The position numbers were made by a program, and so were the translations under genes. Positions 15,931-24,528 of a stretch of DNA of 64,000 bases are shown in pieces; the stretch's first letter is position 1, and the number at the start of each line of letters is the position of its first letter. The stretch is from RH-AL1 sp965277735. Lineage in GTDB: Bacteria; Pseudomonadota; Alphaproteobacteria; Rhizobiales; Beijerinckiaceae. The stretch lies in NCBI GenBank assembly GCA_965277735.1, contig CBDIDO010000003.1, positions 620,001 through 684,000 of the forward strand, written 5' to 3'. Under the pieces are notes generated by a model. The model did no database searches, was not told the origin of the DNA, and saw nothing but the letters and a program-made list of their open reading frames with translations.

Positions 15931-17397
15931 ATGGCCTACGAGGCCAACCTCGGTCTGCTCGCCTTGACGCGCTTCGGCTGCGGCCCGCGCGGCGACGGCG
16001 ATACCAAGATCGCCTCCGCCGATCCGCGTGGCTTCCTCGCGGCCGAACTCGCCGAGCCGGGCATCGCACTGCTCGAAGGCCCCGGGCTGCCAACCACGGC
16101 TGACGCGCTGCGCCAGCAGTTCGCCTACAAGGAAGAAAAGCAGGTCGCGCGAGAGGCGAGCCCGCCCACAATGGCGCCGTCGGCCGCCGCACCAGCCATC
16201 ATGGCTCCGGCCAAGTCGGCAATTGTCGCCGAGATGCAGCCGCCGTCCGCGAGCGCTACTCCGGCGCCCGCGCCCAAGCCCCCCGCGCCGGCGCAGGTCG
16301 TCTATCGCGACGAGGCGCTGGCGCGCATCCGTCGGGGCATCGAGGTGCGCGCCGGCTTCGCCGAGCGCCTGGTCGCGTTCTGGTCGAATCATTTCTGCAT
16401 CTCGGCGACGAAGGGGCCGATCGGCCGAATCACGGCGGGGGCGTTCGAGCGCGAGGCGATCCGCCCGCACGTGCTCGGCCGCTTCGCCGACCTGCTCGTC
16501 GCCGTCGAAAGCCATCCGGCGATGCTGCACTTCCTCGACAACACGCGCTCGGTCGGGCCGAACTCGCGCGCCGGGCAGCGCGGCCGGCGTGGGCTCAATG
16601 AGAATTTCGGCCGCGAGATCATGGAATTACATACGCTGGGCGCCGGCAGCGGTTACACCCAGGCCGACGTCACCAATCTCGCCCGCATTCTGACCGGCTG
16701 GAGCTATGTCGGTGCGGAAGGCAGAGGCGGCGACCCGGGCACCTTCGTCTTTCGTGAAAACGCGCACGAGCCGGGGCCGCTGCCTTTGCTCGGCCGGACC
16801 TATCCCGACGCCGGCGTGGAGCAGGGCCGCGCGGCGCTGCTCGACATCACCCGCGACCCGCGGACGGCGCGCTTCATCGCGAGCAAGCTCGCGCGGGCCT
16901 TCGTCGCCGACGTGCCGCCGGCGGCGCTCGTCGACCGGCTCGCGACGACGTTCACGGCCACCGACGGCGACCTTAAGGCCGTCTCGCTGGCGCTGATCGC
17001 CGCGCCCGAGGCCTGGTCGCCGACGCTGGCCAAGATGCGCACGCCCTGGGACGTCATCATCGCGACCAACCGCCTGCTCGGTCATCTGCCAGAGGACCCG
17101 GGACAGGTGCTCGGCCCGCTCAGGGTGCTCGGCATGGAGCTCTGGTCGCCGCCGGGTCCGAACGGCTTTCCGGTCACCGACGTCGCCTGGGCGACGCCCG
17201 AAGGCCTGAAGCTGAGGCTCGATTATTGTGCGCTGGTGGCGAGCAAGCTCAAGACGCCGCCGAACCCGAGCGACCTCCTCGAGCGCCTCGCCGGAGGGAC
17301 GCCGTCACCCGAGACGCGGACGGCCATCGCCCGCGCCGAGAGCCGCGAGCAGGGCCTCGCGCTCCTCCTCATGTCGCCCGAAATGCAGCGGAGCTGA
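15931..17397 (+). CDS. DUF1800 family protein
   Basis: A 488-residue protein starting at ATG 15931 with GGAAGGA upstream. The N-terminal part (LLALTRFGCGPRGDGD) and the core (LVAFWSNHFCISATKG, LNENFGREIMELHTLG, TQADVTNLARILTGW) are the recognised DUF1800 landmarks. Residues about 80-120 form a Pro/Ala-rich linker. DUF1800 genes are almost always followed by a DUF1501 gene, as here with a four-base gap. The pair is believed to be exported, but its biochemical role is unknown. No signal peptide is visible on this protein, so it may leave the cell as a hitch-hiker with its Tat-targeted partner. Confidence 0.88.
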   Translation: MAYEANLGLLALTRFGCGPRGDGDTKIASADPRGFLAAELAEPGIALLEGPGLPTTADALRQQFAYKEEKQVAREASPPTMAPSAAAPAIMAPAKSAIVAEMQPPSASATPAPAPKPPAPAQVVYRDEALARIRRGIEVRAGFAERLVAFWSNHFCISATKGPIGRITAGAFEREAIRPHVLGRFADLLVAVESHPAMLHFLDNTRSVGPNSRAGQRGRRGLNENFGREIMELHTLGAGSGYTQADVTNLARILTGWSYVGAEGRGGDPGTFVFRENAHEPGPLPLLGRTYPDAGVEQGRAALLDITRDPRTARFIASKLARAFVADVPPAALVDRLATTFTATDGDLKAVSLALIAAPEAWSPTLAKMRTPWDVIIATNRLLGHLPEDPGQVLGPLRVLGMELWSPPGPNGFPVTDVAWATPEGLKLRLDYCALVASKLKTPPNPSDLLERLAGGTPSPETRTAIARAESREQGLALLLMSPEMQRS

Positions 17398-17401
17398 GCC
17401 G

Positions 17402-18643
17402 ATGACCCTGTTCGCGCATCCCTCCCGTCGCACCCTTCTCTCCGGTGGCGGCGCGCTGTTCGGCGCGGCGATGATCCCGAGGATCGCCTCGGCCGCCGGC
17501 GCGCGCGATCCGCGCCTCGTCGTCCTCGTCCTCCGCGGCGCGCTCGACGGCCTCGCCGCCGTCGGGCCGATCGGCGATCCCGACTATGTCGCGCTGCACG
17601 GCCAGCTCGCGATGCGCCTGGACGGTCCGGCGGCCGCGCTGCCGCTCGACGGCTTCTTTGCGCTCAACCCCGGCATGCCGAATTTTTCGCGCATGGTGCG
17701 GGATAAGACCGGTGTGGTCGTTCATGCGACCGCCACCGGCTACCGCGACCGCTCGCATTTCGACGGCCAGGACGTGCTCGAGAGCGGCATGCCGGCGCCA
17801 GGCTATGTCGAATCGGGCTGGCTCAACCGCGCGCTCTCGGCGCTCCCGGCCGGCGAGCGCGTCGGCCGCGCCGGTGGCCTGGCCGTCGGCGCCTCGACGC
17901 CGACGATCCTGCGCGGCCCCGCACCGGTGCTGGGCTGGGAGCCGGAAGCGATTCCCGGCGCCAGCGAAGAGCTCGCGCGGCGGGTGCTCGACCTCTACAC
18001 GCACACCGATCCGAAGCTCGCCGAGGCCATGCGCCAGGGCCTCGATGTCGAGAAGATCGCGCTGACGAGCGACGGCACGATGGCCGGTCCGGCGATGACA
18101 CCGAAGCAGGGCGCCGCGCGCCGGCCCGCGGGCATGCGCCAGGCGGCCGAGGGCGCGGCGCGGCTGCTGGCCGCGAACGACGGGCCGCGCGTCGCCGCGC
18201 TCGTCTTCGACGGCTGGGACACGCACGCCGGTGAAGGCGGCGCCACGGGACGGCTGATGCAGCTGCTGGGCGGCCTCGACGAAGCCTTCGCGGCCTTCGA
18301 GTCGGGCCTCGGGTCGGAATGGAAGCGGACGGTTGTCGTCGCCATCACCGAATTCGGCCGCACCGCGCATATCAACGGGACCGCCGGCACGGACCACGGC
18401 ACCGGCACGGTCGCGTTCCTCGCCGGCGGCGCGGTGGCGGGCGGCCGGGTGATCGCCGACTGGCCCGGGCTGAAGCCGGCGCAGCTCTACGAGGCGCGCG
18501 ACCTGGCGCCGACGACCGACCTGCGCTCGGTGCTCAAGGGCGTGCTGGCCGACCATCTCGGCCTGTCCCATTCGGTGCTCGCCCAGGCTGTCTTCCCCGG
18601 CACGGTTGCGCTGCGGCCGATGAAGGGGCTGATCGCCGCATAA
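17402..18643 (+). CDS. DUF1501 family Tat-exported protein
   Basis: A 413-residue protein with a twin-arginine signal near the start (PSRRTLLSGGGALFGAAM, followed by a hydrophobic stretch ending ASAAG). The mature protein has an alkaline-phosphatase-like fold signature: LVVLVLRGALDGL, HFDGQDVLESG, FDGWDTHAGEGG and TEFGRTAHINGT, which carry conserved Asp/His residues that could bind metal. It is the standard partner of DUF1800 and lies four bases downstream, in the same operon. The substrate is unknown; a phosphatase- or sulfatase-like function is only a structural guess. Confidence 0.9.
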   Translation: MTLFAHPSRRTLLSGGGALFGAAMIPRIASAAGARDPRLVVLVLRGALDGLAAVGPIGDPDYVALHGQLAMRLDGPAAALPLDGFFALNPGMPNFSRMVRDKTGVVVHATATGYRDRSHFDGQDVLESGMPAPGYVESGWLNRALSALPAGERVGRAGGLAVGASTPTILRGPAPVLGWEPEAIPGASEELARRVLDLYTHTDPKLAEAMRQGLDVEKIALTSDGTMAGPAMTPKQGAARRPAGMRQAAEGAARLLAANDGPRVAALVFDGWDTHAGEGGATGRLMQLLGGLDEAFAAFESGLGSEWKRTVVVAITEFGRTAHINGTAGTDHGTGTVAFLAGGAVAGGRVIADWPGLKPAQLYEARDLAPTTDLRSVLKGVLADHLGLSHSVLAQAVFPGTVALRPMKGLIAA

Positions 18644-18816
18644 GGCGGCGCGGCCCCTGCCGCTGAAGCGCCACACCTTGGAAACGCTCGAAAAGAACCC
18701 GTCGGCGCTTATGGACAGCGCGCCCGGAACACGGCATAGGCACAGACAAAATCCCGGGCTTTGGCTTAGGTGATAGACCCGCGCGTCGAGCGCCGAGCGA
18801 GGATGGCTGAGGGGCG

Positions 18817-20241
18817 ATGGATTCGTTTACATTCAACAAGATCGCCGGCGCAGTGCTCGGCACCTGCCTCTTCGGCATGGGCCTCGGCCTCGTCGCGCAA
18901 GCGATCTACGAGCCCGAGGCCCCCAAGAAGCCCGGCTATGCCCTCCCGATGCCGAAGGAAGAAGCCGCTGGCGGCAAGGCGCCGGCCGTCGCGCCGCTGC
19001 CCGTGCTACTCGCCAAGGCCGACCCGAAGAAAGGCGAGACCGCCGCGAAGATCTGCAGCGCCTGCCATAACTTCCAGGAGGGCGCCGGCGCCAAGGTCGG
19101 CCCGGATCTCTACAACGTGGTCGACCGCGAGAAGGCGTCCGTCGCGGGCTTCGACTATTCGTCCGCCCTCAAGTCGAAGGGCGGCAAGTGGACCTTCGCC
19201 GACCTGAACGAGTGGCTCACCGCGCCGTCCAAATACGCGCCGGGCACGAAGATGGGCTACGCCGGCGAGGAGGACCCGCAGAAGCGCGCCGACATCATCC
19301 GCTACCTCGTCACGCTGTCGAAGACCCCGGTGGCGCTGCCGAAGCCGACGCCCGAGGAGGAGAAGCAGGCGCAGGGCGGTGGCGCAACCACGACTGCGGC
19401 TGCCGCGCCGGCTGCTGGCGGCGACGATCTCATCAAGCTGATCGGCGACACGCCGCCGGCGAAGGGCGAGCAGGCCGCCAAGATCTGCGGCGCCTGCCAC
19501 AACTTCAAGGAAGGCGAAGGCAGCAAGGTCGGCCCCGATCTCTACGGTGTGGTCGATCGCGAGAAGGGCTCGGTTGCCGGGTTCGACTATTCGTCCGGGG
19601 TGAAGGCCAAGGGCGGAAAGTGGACCTACCAGGACCTCAACGAGTGGCTCACCGCGCCGGCGAAGTACATTCCCGGCACCAAGATGGGCTACGCCGGCGA
19701 GGCGGACGAGAAGAAGCGCGCCGCGATCATCTCCTACCTTCGGTCGCTGGCGAAGACGCCCGAGCCGCTGCCGGCGGCAGGTGAGAAGAAGGCCGATGCC
19801 GGTGCGGCGCCGGCCAAGACCGCCGACGCGGGCGATGCCGCCAAGCCTGATGCAGCCAAACCGGCCGCGCCGGCCGCCGGCGGCTTCGCCCAGATGGTCG
19901 CCGACGCCAAGCCCGAGAAGGGCAAGTCCGCCGCGCAGATCTGCGGCGCCTGCCACAACTTCAAGGAAGGCGAGGGCAACAAGGTCGGCCCCGACCTCTA
20001 CGGCGTGATCGATCGCGACAAGGCGTCGGTCGCCGGCTTCGACTATTCCGCGGCCCTGAAGGCCAAAGGCGGCAAGTGGACCTACGACGACCTCAACACG
20101 TGGCTCACCAACCCGCAGGCCTATGCCTCCGGCACGAAGATGGGCTACGCCGGCGAGGCCGACGAGAAGAAGCGCGCCGCGATCGTCGCCTATCTCAGGA
20201 CGCTCGCCGCGACGCCGGCACCGCTGCCCGGCGCCAAGTAG
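18817..20241 (+). CDS. Membrane-anchored cytochrome c with three tandem class I heme domains
   Basis: A 474-residue protein with a hydrophobic anchor at about residues 8-30 and three very similar cytochrome c domains. The heme motifs are CSACH at 80-84, CGACH at 224-228 and CGACH at 376-380, and each domain has its distal methionine in GTKMGYAG. The domains are joined by Ala/Pro/Lys-rich linkers. Each resembles the single-domain CycM-type cytochrome c that passes electrons from the bc1 complex to a terminal oxidase. Three covalent hemes on one tether suggest an electron wire in the periplasm. The near-identity of the units points to recent duplication. The gene stands alone, 173 bases after the DUF1501 gene. 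Confidence 0.9.
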   Translation: MDSFTFNKIAGAVLGTCLFGMGLGLVAQAIYEPEAPKKPGYALPMPKEEAAGGKAPAVAPLPVLLAKADPKKGETAAKICSACHNFQEGAGAKVGPDLYNVVDREKASVAGFDYSSALKSKGGKWTFADLNEWLTAPSKYAPGTKMGYAGEEDPQKRADIIRYLVTLSKTPVALPKPTPEEEKQAQGGGATTTAAAAPAAGGDDLIKLIGDTPPAKGEQAAKICGACHNFKEGEGSKVGPDLYGVVDREKGSVAGFDYSSGVKAKGGKWTYQDLNEWLTAPAKYIPGTKMGYAGEADEKKRAAIISYLRSLAKTPEPLPAAGEKKADAGAAPAKTADAGDAAKPDAAKPAAPAAGGFAQMVADAKPEKGKSAAQICGACHNFKEGEGNKVGPDLYGVIDRDKASVAGFDYSAALKAKGGKWTYDDLNTWLTNPQAYASGTKMGYAGEADEKKRAAIVAYLRTLAATPAPLPGAK

Positions 20242-20296
20242 GCGGTTAAGAGGTCCGGCGCCAAGCCTGACCAAGATTTAACGCGCAGCGCGCGCC

Positions 20297-20326
20297 TGCC
20301 GCGGTATCCCTCCGGACGCCGCGGCA
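20297..20326. repeat. GC-rich inverted repeat in the yejA leader
   Basis: TGCCGCGG at 20297-20304 and its exact complement at 20319-20326 flank a 14-base loop, 33 bases before the yejA start codon. No T-run follows on the plus strand, so it is not a simple terminator for the cytochrome gene. It may be a leader hairpin or an operator. Confidence 0.45.
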
Positions 20327-20359
20327 AAAGCGACACATTCCGTCGGCAAGGGCAGACCC

Positions 20360-22261
20360 ATGACCGCCGGATATCCCCTGTCGAAACGCCCGCTTCTCAC
20401 CCGCCGCGAGTCGCTCGCGCTCGGGGTCGGCGGCCTTGTCCTTCCCGCGGCTCTGGGCCCGCGCGCGGCCCGCGCTGACGATTACGGGCCTGAGGCGCAC
20501 GGGCTCTCGATCTTCGGCGATCTCGAGTTGCCGGCGGACTATCCGCATCTTGCCTATGTCGACCCGAAGGCGCCGGTCGGCGGCGAAATCCGGCTGCAGA
20601 TCGACTCGTCGCAGGGCAACCAGAACTTCCTCACCTTCAACACGCTGAACGTCTTCAACTTCGCCGGTGACGGTGCGGCCGGCGTGCCCGCCGCCTTCGA
20701 CAGCCTGATGGGCGGCAATTCCGACGAGCCGGATGCGCTCTACGGCCTTGTCGCGCGGGCCGTGAAGGCCTCCCCCGACAAGAGCCGTTACCGCTTTCTC
20801 CTGCGCAAGGAGGCGCGTTTCCATGACGGCTCGCCGCTCACCGCGAAGGACGTCGCCTTCTCGCTCAACGTGCTGCGCGACAAGGGCCATCCCGCCTTCC
20901 GCCTGCCGCTGCGCGATCTCGATAGGGCGGCGGCGTCAGCCCCCGACGTGCTCGACGTTTCGCTGAAGCCCGGCCACGCGCGCGACGCGATCCTGTTCAT
21001 CGCCGGGCTGCCGATCTTTTCGGCCGCCTTCTACGCCAAGGTGCCGTTCGACGAGGTGAGCCTCGAGCCGCCGCTCGGCTCGGGCTCGTACAAGCTCGGC
21101 GCCTTCCAGCAGGGCAAGTTCGTCGAGATGGAGCGCGTCGCCGACTATTGGGGCAAGGACCTGCCGATCAACCTCGGCACCGGCAATTTCGGCAAGCTGC
21201 GCTACGAGTACTACGCCGACCGCAAGATCGCCTTCGAGGGCTTCAAGGCCGGCGACTTCACTTTCCGCGAGGAGTTCACCGCGTCGGTCTGGGCGAAGGG
21301 CTACGACTTTCCTGCCGTGGCCGATGGCCGGGTGAAGAAGGAGTTCATCAAGGACGATACGCCGAATGGCACGCAAGGCTGGTTCTTCAACACGCGGCGC
21401 GACAAGTTCAAGGACCCGCGCGTCCGCCAGGCGATCGCGTTTGCATTCGACTTCAAATGGACGAACGCCAACATCATGTACGGCGCCTACACGCGCACGG
21501 TGTCGTACTTCCAGAACTCGCCGATGGCCGCCGACGGCACGCCGTCGCCCGACGAGCTGAAACTGCTGGATCCGTACAAGGCCAAACTGTCGCCGCAGGT
21601 CTTCGGTCCCGTCTATATGCCGCCCGAGGGCGACGGCACCGGCACCGACCGCACCATGCTGCGCAAGGGCTTCGATCTCCTGAAGGCCGCCGGCTGCGAG
21701 CGCGACGGCGAGCGGTTGCTGCTCCCCGATGGCGCGCCGCTCGAGATCGAGTTCCTCGATTCCGATCCGGCGCTCGATCCGCACACGCTGCCCTTCGTCC
21801 GCAATCTCGGGCTGCTCGGCATCAAGGCCAACCTGCGCGTCGTCGATCCCGCGCAATACAAGCGCCGCACCGACGCCTACGATTTCGACGTCGTCGTCCA
21901 GCGCTTCGGCTTCGGGCTCACGCCGGGCGCGGCGATGCGCGACTATTTCGGCTCCGACGCCGCCAAGACGCCCGGCTCGCGCAACCTCGTCGGCATCAGT
22001 GATCCGACGGTCGACGCGCTGATCGAGCAGGCGGTCGCGGCCGACACGCGCGAGAAGCTGACGGTCGCCTGCAAGTGCATCGATCGCGTGCTGCGCGGGT
22101 CGCATTATTGGGTGCCGATGTGGAACAAGGGCGGCCACAACATCGCTTATTGGGATCTGTTCGGTCGGCCGCCGCGCCCCGCGAAATACGGGCTCAACGC
22201 GGTCTCGACCTGGTGGTACGACGAGGCCAAGGCGGACAAGACCGCACTGCGGCCGCGCTGA
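20360..22261 (+). CDS. yejA: Extracellular peptide-binding protein of a Yej-type ABC importer
   Basis: A 633-residue family 5 solute-binding protein. The N-terminus carries LTRRESLALGVGGLVLPAALG, a probable Tat-type signal ending ARADD. The mature domain begins HGLSIFGDLELPADYPHLAYVDP, a hallmark of YejA-type proteins, and includes the usual FLLRKEARFHDGSPLTAKDV segment. It captures oligopeptides (and, in enterics, microcin C) in the periplasm and hands them to the YejB/YejE channel. It is the first gene of a complete yejABEF operon; yejB starts 14 bases later. Confidence 0.93.
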   Translation: MTAGYPLSKRPLLTRRESLALGVGGLVLPAALGPRAARADDYGPEAHGLSIFGDLELPADYPHLAYVDPKAPVGGEIRLQIDSSQGNQNFLTFNTLNVFNFAGDGAAGVPAAFDSLMGGNSDEPDALYGLVARAVKASPDKSRYRFLLRKEARFHDGSPLTAKDVAFSLNVLRDKGHPAFRLPLRDLDRAAASAPDVLDVSLKPGHARDAILFIAGLPIFSAAFYAKVPFDEVSLEPPLGSGSYKLGAFQQGKFVEMERVADYWGKDLPINLGTGNFGKLRYEYYADRKIAFEGFKAGDFTFREEFTASVWAKGYDFPAVADGRVKKEFIKDDTPNGTQGWFFNTRRDKFKDPRVRQAIAFAFDFKWTNANIMYGAYTRTVSYFQNSPMAADGTPSPDELKLLDPYKAKLSPQVFGPVYMPPEGDGTGTDRTMLRKGFDLLKAAGCERDGERLLLPDGAPLEIEFLDSDPALDPHTLPFVRNLGLLGIKANLRVVDPAQYKRRTDAYDFDVVVQRFGFGLTPGAAMRDYFGSDAAKTPGSRNLVGISDPTVDALIEQAVAADTREKLTVACKCIDRVLRGSHYWVPMWNKGGHNIAYWDLFGRPPRPAKYGLNAVSTWWYDEAKADKTALRPR

Positions 22262-22274
22262 GAAGGCTGCAGCC

Positions 22275-23339
22275 ATGCTCGCGTACGTCGTCCGCCGCCT
22301 CGCCTTGATGCTCCCGACGATCCTCGGCATCCTCTTCTTCACGTTCCTGATCATGCAGTACGCGCCGGGCGGCCCGGTCGAGCAGATCATCTCCAAGATC
22401 CAGGATGCGAGCAGCGGTGGTCCCGGCGGCGAGGCCGGCGGCGCCAGCCAGTCCGGCTCGCGCTATCGCGGCTCGGAGGGGCTCGATCCGGCCTTCAGGA
22501 AGGAGATCGAGAAGCAGTTCGGCTTCGACAAGCCGCCGGCCGCGAGATTCCTCAAGCTCGTCGAGGACTACGGGCAGTTCGACTTCGGACGGTCCTTCTT
22601 TTCGAAGGTGCCGGTCCTGGAGCTCATCAAGCAGAAGATGCCGGTGTCGATCTCGCTCGGCCTCTGGATGACGCTGATCTCGTATCTCGTCTCGATCCCG
22701 CTCGGCATCCGCAAGGCGGTGTCGGACGGCTCGACCTTCGATGTCGCCTCGTCCTTCTTCGTCTCGATCGGCTTCGCGATCCCCGCCTTCCTGTGGGGCG
22801 TGCTGCTCGCCACGCTGTTCTGCGGCGCATACTTCCCGATCTTCCCTTTGCGCGGGCTGACGTCGGAGAATTTCGCGCAGCTCTCGATGCTCGGCAAGGT
22901 GAAGGACTATCTCTGGCACATCGCGATGCCGGTCACCGCGCTGACGCTCGGCTCGTTCGCGACGGTGACGGCGCTGACGAAGAATTCCTTCCTCGACGAG
23001 ATCAACAAGGCCTACGTGCAGACCGCGCGGATGAAAGGCTTGACGCCGAACCGCGTGCTCTACGGCCACGTCTTCCGCAATGCGATGATGATCGTGATCG
23101 CGGGCTTCCCCGGCGCCTTCGTCGGTGCGTTCTTCACAGGCGCGCTGGTCATCGAGATCATCTTCTCGCTCGACGGCCTCGGCCGGCTCTCCTACGACGC
23201 CGTCATCGCGCGCGACTATCCCATCGTCTTCGCCAACATCTACATCTTCGCGCTGTTCGGCCTCGTCGTGAACCTGATCTCCGATCTCACCTACACCTGG
23301 GTCGACCCGCGTATCGATTTCGAGCGCCGCGATGTCTGA
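22275..23339 (+). CDS. yejB: ABC transporter permease YejB
   Basis: A 354-residue inner-membrane permease of the DppB/OppB class. It begins with the typical MLAYVVRRLALMLPTILGILFF-type first helix (shown here in part) and has about six transmembrane segments. The EAA-like loop that contacts the ATPase is around NKAYVQTARMKGLTPNRVLYGHVFRNA. A longer insertion at residues about 40-70 (rich in Gly/Ser, GGPGGEAGGASQSG) is typical of YejB. It overlaps yejE by eight bases and works with it as the heterodimeric channel. Confidence 0.93.
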   Translation: MLAYVVRRLALMLPTILGILFFTFLIMQYAPGGPVEQIISKIQDASSGGPGGEAGGASQSGSRYRGSEGLDPAFRKEIEKQFGFDKPPAARFLKLVEDYGQFDFGRSFFSKVPVLELIKQKMPVSISLGLWMTLISYLVSIPLGIRKAVSDGSTFDVASSFFVSIGFAIPAFLWGVLLATLFCGAYFPIFPLRGLTSENFAQLSMLGKVKDYLWHIAMPVTALTLGSFATVTALTKNSFLDEINKAYVQTARMKGLTPNRVLYGHVFRNAMMIVIAGFPGAFVGAFFTGALVIEIIFSLDGLGRLSYDAVIARDYPIVFANIYIFALFGLVVNLISDLTYTWVDPRIDFERRDV

Positions 23340-24516
23340 GACGGGCGCCCCGACAATCCGTGACGAGGTCGATGTCCCGCAGATCTCTCCGCGCGTGCCG
23401 GTCTCGCGGTTCCTGCGGCTGTCGCCGATCAACCAGCGCCGGCTCACGATCTTCCGCCGGCACAAGCGCGGGTTCTGGTCGCTCTGCCTGTTCCTCGTCG
23501 TCTTCGGGATCTCGCTGTTCGCCGAGTTCATCGCCAACGACCGGCCGATCCTCGCCTTTTACAAGGGCGAGCTGCTCGTCCCGCTGCTGGTGAATTATCC
23601 TGACGAGAAGTTCGGCGGCTTCACCGCCTATGCCGACTATCGGCTCAAGGACACCGCCGACGAGATCAACGCGCACGGCTGGATGCTTTGGCCGCCGATC
23701 CGCTTCTCCTTCGGCACGGTGAACTACGCTTCGGCGACGCCGGCGCCGACGCCGCCGACCTGGACCTTGAGCAAGCAGCAATGCGAAACAGCCGGCGCGG
23801 CGCAGGCCAACGGCGCCGCGAACCGCGGCTGCGCCGGCATCGAGAAGAATTGGCTCGGCACCGACGAGGTCGATCGCGACGTGCTCGCCCGCGTGATCTA
23901 CGGCACGCGCGCCTCGATCCTTTTTGGCCTCGCGCTCACCTTCTTCTCCTCTATCGTCGGCGTCGCGGCGGGTGCGATCCAGGGCTATTTCGGCGGCTGG
24001 ACGGACCTGTCGTTCCAGCGCTTCATCGAGGTCTGGTCATCGCTGCCGCAGCTCTACATCCTCATCATCATCTCGTCGTTCATCTCGCCCAGCATCCTCT
24101 CGCTGCTGGTGATCCTGTCGCTCTTCTCCTGGGTCAATCTCGTCTATGTCGTGCGCGCGGAATTCCTGCGCGCGCGCAATTTCGAGTACGTGCGGGCGGC
24201 CCGCGCGCTGGGGCTCTCGAACGCCACGATCATCGTGCGCCACGTGCTGCCGAACGCGATGGTCGCGACGCTGACGCTGCTGCCCTTCATCATGTCGGGC
24301 TCGGTCACCGCGCTCACCGCGCTCGACTTCCTCGGCCTCGGCCAGCCGCCCGGCTCCGCCTCGCTCGGCGAGCTTTTGGCGGAAGGCAAGAACCACCTCG
24401 AGGCGCCGTGGCTGGCGATCGCCGGTTTCGTCTCGACGGGCCTCATCCTCTCGCTCCTCGTCTTCATCGGCGAGGGCGTCCGCGACGCCTTCGACCCCCG
24501 CAAGACGCTGGCGTGA
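23332..24516 (+). CDS. yejE: ABC transporter permease YejE
   Basis: A 394-residue permease of the OppC class. A cytoplasmic N-terminus of about 45 residues precedes the first membrane helix. A large periplasmic loop containing NWLGTDEVDRDVLARVIYG follows, then the permease core with the EAA-type loop NFEYVRAARALGLSNATIIVRHVLPNA. The loop of about 140 residues between helix 1 and the core is characteristic of YejE. Translation is probably coupled to yejB, because the start codon lies inside its end. Confidence 0.93.
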   Translation: MSETGAPTIRDEVDVPQISPRVPVSRFLRLSPINQRRLTIFRRHKRGFWSLCLFLVVFGISLFAEFIANDRPILAFYKGELLVPLLVNYPDEKFGGFTAYADYRLKDTADEINAHGWMLWPPIRFSFGTVNYASATPAPTPPTWTLSKQQCETAGAAQANGAANRGCAGIEKNWLGTDEVDRDVLARVIYGTRASILFGLALTFFSSIVGVAAGAIQGYFGGWTDLSFQRFIEVWSSLPQLYILIIISSFISPSILSLLVILSLFSWVNLVYVVRAEFLRARNFEYVRAARALGLSNATIIVRHVLPNAMVATLTLLPFIMSGSVTALTALDFLGLGQPPGSASLGELLAEGKNHLEAPWLAIAGFVSTGLILSLLVFIGEGVRDAFDPRKTLA

Positions 24517-24528
24517 GGAGCGCCCAGC

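Noticed and set aside
20297..20326. Terminator of the cytochrome gene
   Set aside because: The hairpin is strong, but it is followed by CAAAAG and not by a T-run on the coding strand.
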